Source: Candidatus Omnitrophota bacterium (lineage in GTDB: Bacteria > Omnitrophota > Gorgyraeia > 2-02-FULL-51-18 > JAGOUK01). From it: a stretch of 5,386 bases of DNA. Position 1 is the first letter of the stretch. Each line of letters starts with the position of its first letter. Position numbers and translations under genes: made by a program. This document shows, in pieces, positions 4,905-5,386 of this stretch. The notes under the pieces were generated by a model. It was not told the DNA's origin and ran no database searches. It saw nothing but the letters and a program-made list of their open reading frames with translations. The stretch spans positions 1-5,386 of the forward strand of contig JAGOUK010000103.1 in assembly GCA_018061225.1 (NCBI GenBank), in the 5' to 3' direction.

Positions 4905-5386
4905 ATGATTTCTCCGACCAAGGTCACCATTATCACTGGCGCATTCATGCTGGCATCGCTGTCTATTTCGGGAATGCCGCAGCCGCAGCTCGCGCATGCC
5001 GCTGACAGAGGCCAAACAACGATGATCTTGCGTGAGGGGTCGGCGTGGAAGAGTCTTGGTAACGGCGTCTATGCTTCGGCGGCGCCGGGAACCGTTTTTA
5101 AGGCGGGGGATTCTATATGGGCGGGACAGGGGGCCTATCTGACCGTGGGTCCCAGCAGCGAGAATATTGTGATGCTTAAAGGCGAGATCAAGATCGCCGA
5201 ATCCGACCCGGCAACACGTTTGGATCTGAAGCGCGGCCGTGTCTACGCAGCACTGGACAACTGGCGCGGCGGCGCGTTTGAGATCCGCACCCCTCAATCG
5301 ATCGCGGCGGTCCGGGGAACTGACTTCAGTGTGAGCCAGAGCACGCAGGCGACTGAGGTTGCGAATTATCGGGGGGAGGTCCAGGT
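4905..5386 (+). CDS. Exported FecR-domain protein (C-terminal part beyond right edge)
   Basis: An open frame runs from ATG 4905 through 160 complete codons to the window end. The N-terminus is a signal peptide: one lysine at 6, a hydrophobic core at about 8-22 and an A-H-A cleavage site near 30-32. From about 65 a FecR-type beta-rich domain follows: A-G-D-S-I-W (67-72), L-T-V-G-P (79-83), L-K-R-G-R-V-Y-A (108-115), F-E-I-R-T-P (125-130), then the diagnostic A-V-R-G-T-D-F-S-V (135-143) and Y-R-G-E-V-Q-V at the edge. Classical FecR proteins are anti-sigma regulators with an N-terminal cytoplasmic domain and a transmembrane helix. Here the signal peptide leads straight into the periplasmic-type domain, so a structural or binding role is more likely than sigma-factor control. 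The start lies 14 bases after the J-protein gene, with only a weak AGAG-type ribosome site. The final length and any downstream domains are unknown. Confidence 0.85.
   Translation, partial: MISPTKVTIITGAFMLASLSISGMPQPQLAHAADRGQTTMILREGSAWKSLGNGVYASAAPGTVFKAGDSIWAGQGAYLTVGPSSENIVMLKGEIKIAESDPATRLDLKRGRVYAALDNWRGGAFEIRTPQSIAAVRGTDFSVSQSTQATEVANYRGEVQ

Noticed and set aside
4887..5297. 136-codon minus-strand open frame opposite the FecR-domain gene
   Set aside because: The plus-strand frame has a signal peptide and the R-G-T-D-F FecR motif; the antisense product has neither a motif nor a context.

Overview
The window is gene-dense, moderately GC-rich bacterial chromosomal DNA. One gene at the left edge reads leftward, and seven genes read rightward from a shared 76-base intergenic region. 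Several features point to a Gram-negative (diderm) bacterium: hflK/hflC, a lipoprotein signal on a peptidoglycan amidase, a periplasmic DUF1571-type protein, and a FecR-domain protein with a cleavable signal peptide. I cannot fix the lineage from sequence alone. The mix of greA, a LysM-amidase, hflKC, a DUF1571-like protein and FecR would suit a delta-proteobacterial, PVC-superphylum or Omnitrophota-type genome, but that is a low-confidence impression. No ribosomal RNA, tRNA, CRISPR array, mobile element or phage gene is visible, and no stretch over 300 bases lacks a gene.

Layout: 1-420 (minus) is the N-terminal part of an FAD-dependent DAO-family oxidoreductase that runs off the left edge. 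421-496 is a divergent promoter region containing a 12-base perfect palindrome that can be read as a -10 element in both directions. The rightward series is greA (497-970, GTG start), a LysM/amidase lipoprotein (967-1812), hflK (1815-2801), hflC (2801-3772), an exported DUF1571-like protein (3769-4548), a minimal J-domain protein (4558-4890) and an exported FecR-domain protein (4905 to the right edge, incomplete). Junctions are a 4-base overlap, a 2-base gap, a 1-base overlap, another 4-base overlap, a 9-base gap and a 14-base gap. No terminator was seen between them, so a single operon with translational coupling is likely.

How the genes may work together: GreA rescues backtracked RNA polymerase in the cytoplasm. 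Most of the remaining products act at or beyond the inner membrane. The amidase cleaves peptidoglycan stem peptides. HflK and HflC form the SPFH complex that, in studied bacteria, encloses the FtsH protease. The DUF1571-like protein is a predicted periplasmic factor, and the FecR-domain protein is predicted to be extracytoplasmic. The J-protein would recruit DnaK. A stress or envelope quality-control theme is a reasonable inference, but it rests on gene order and on knowledge of the families, not on direct evidence. ftsH and dnaK are not in the window.
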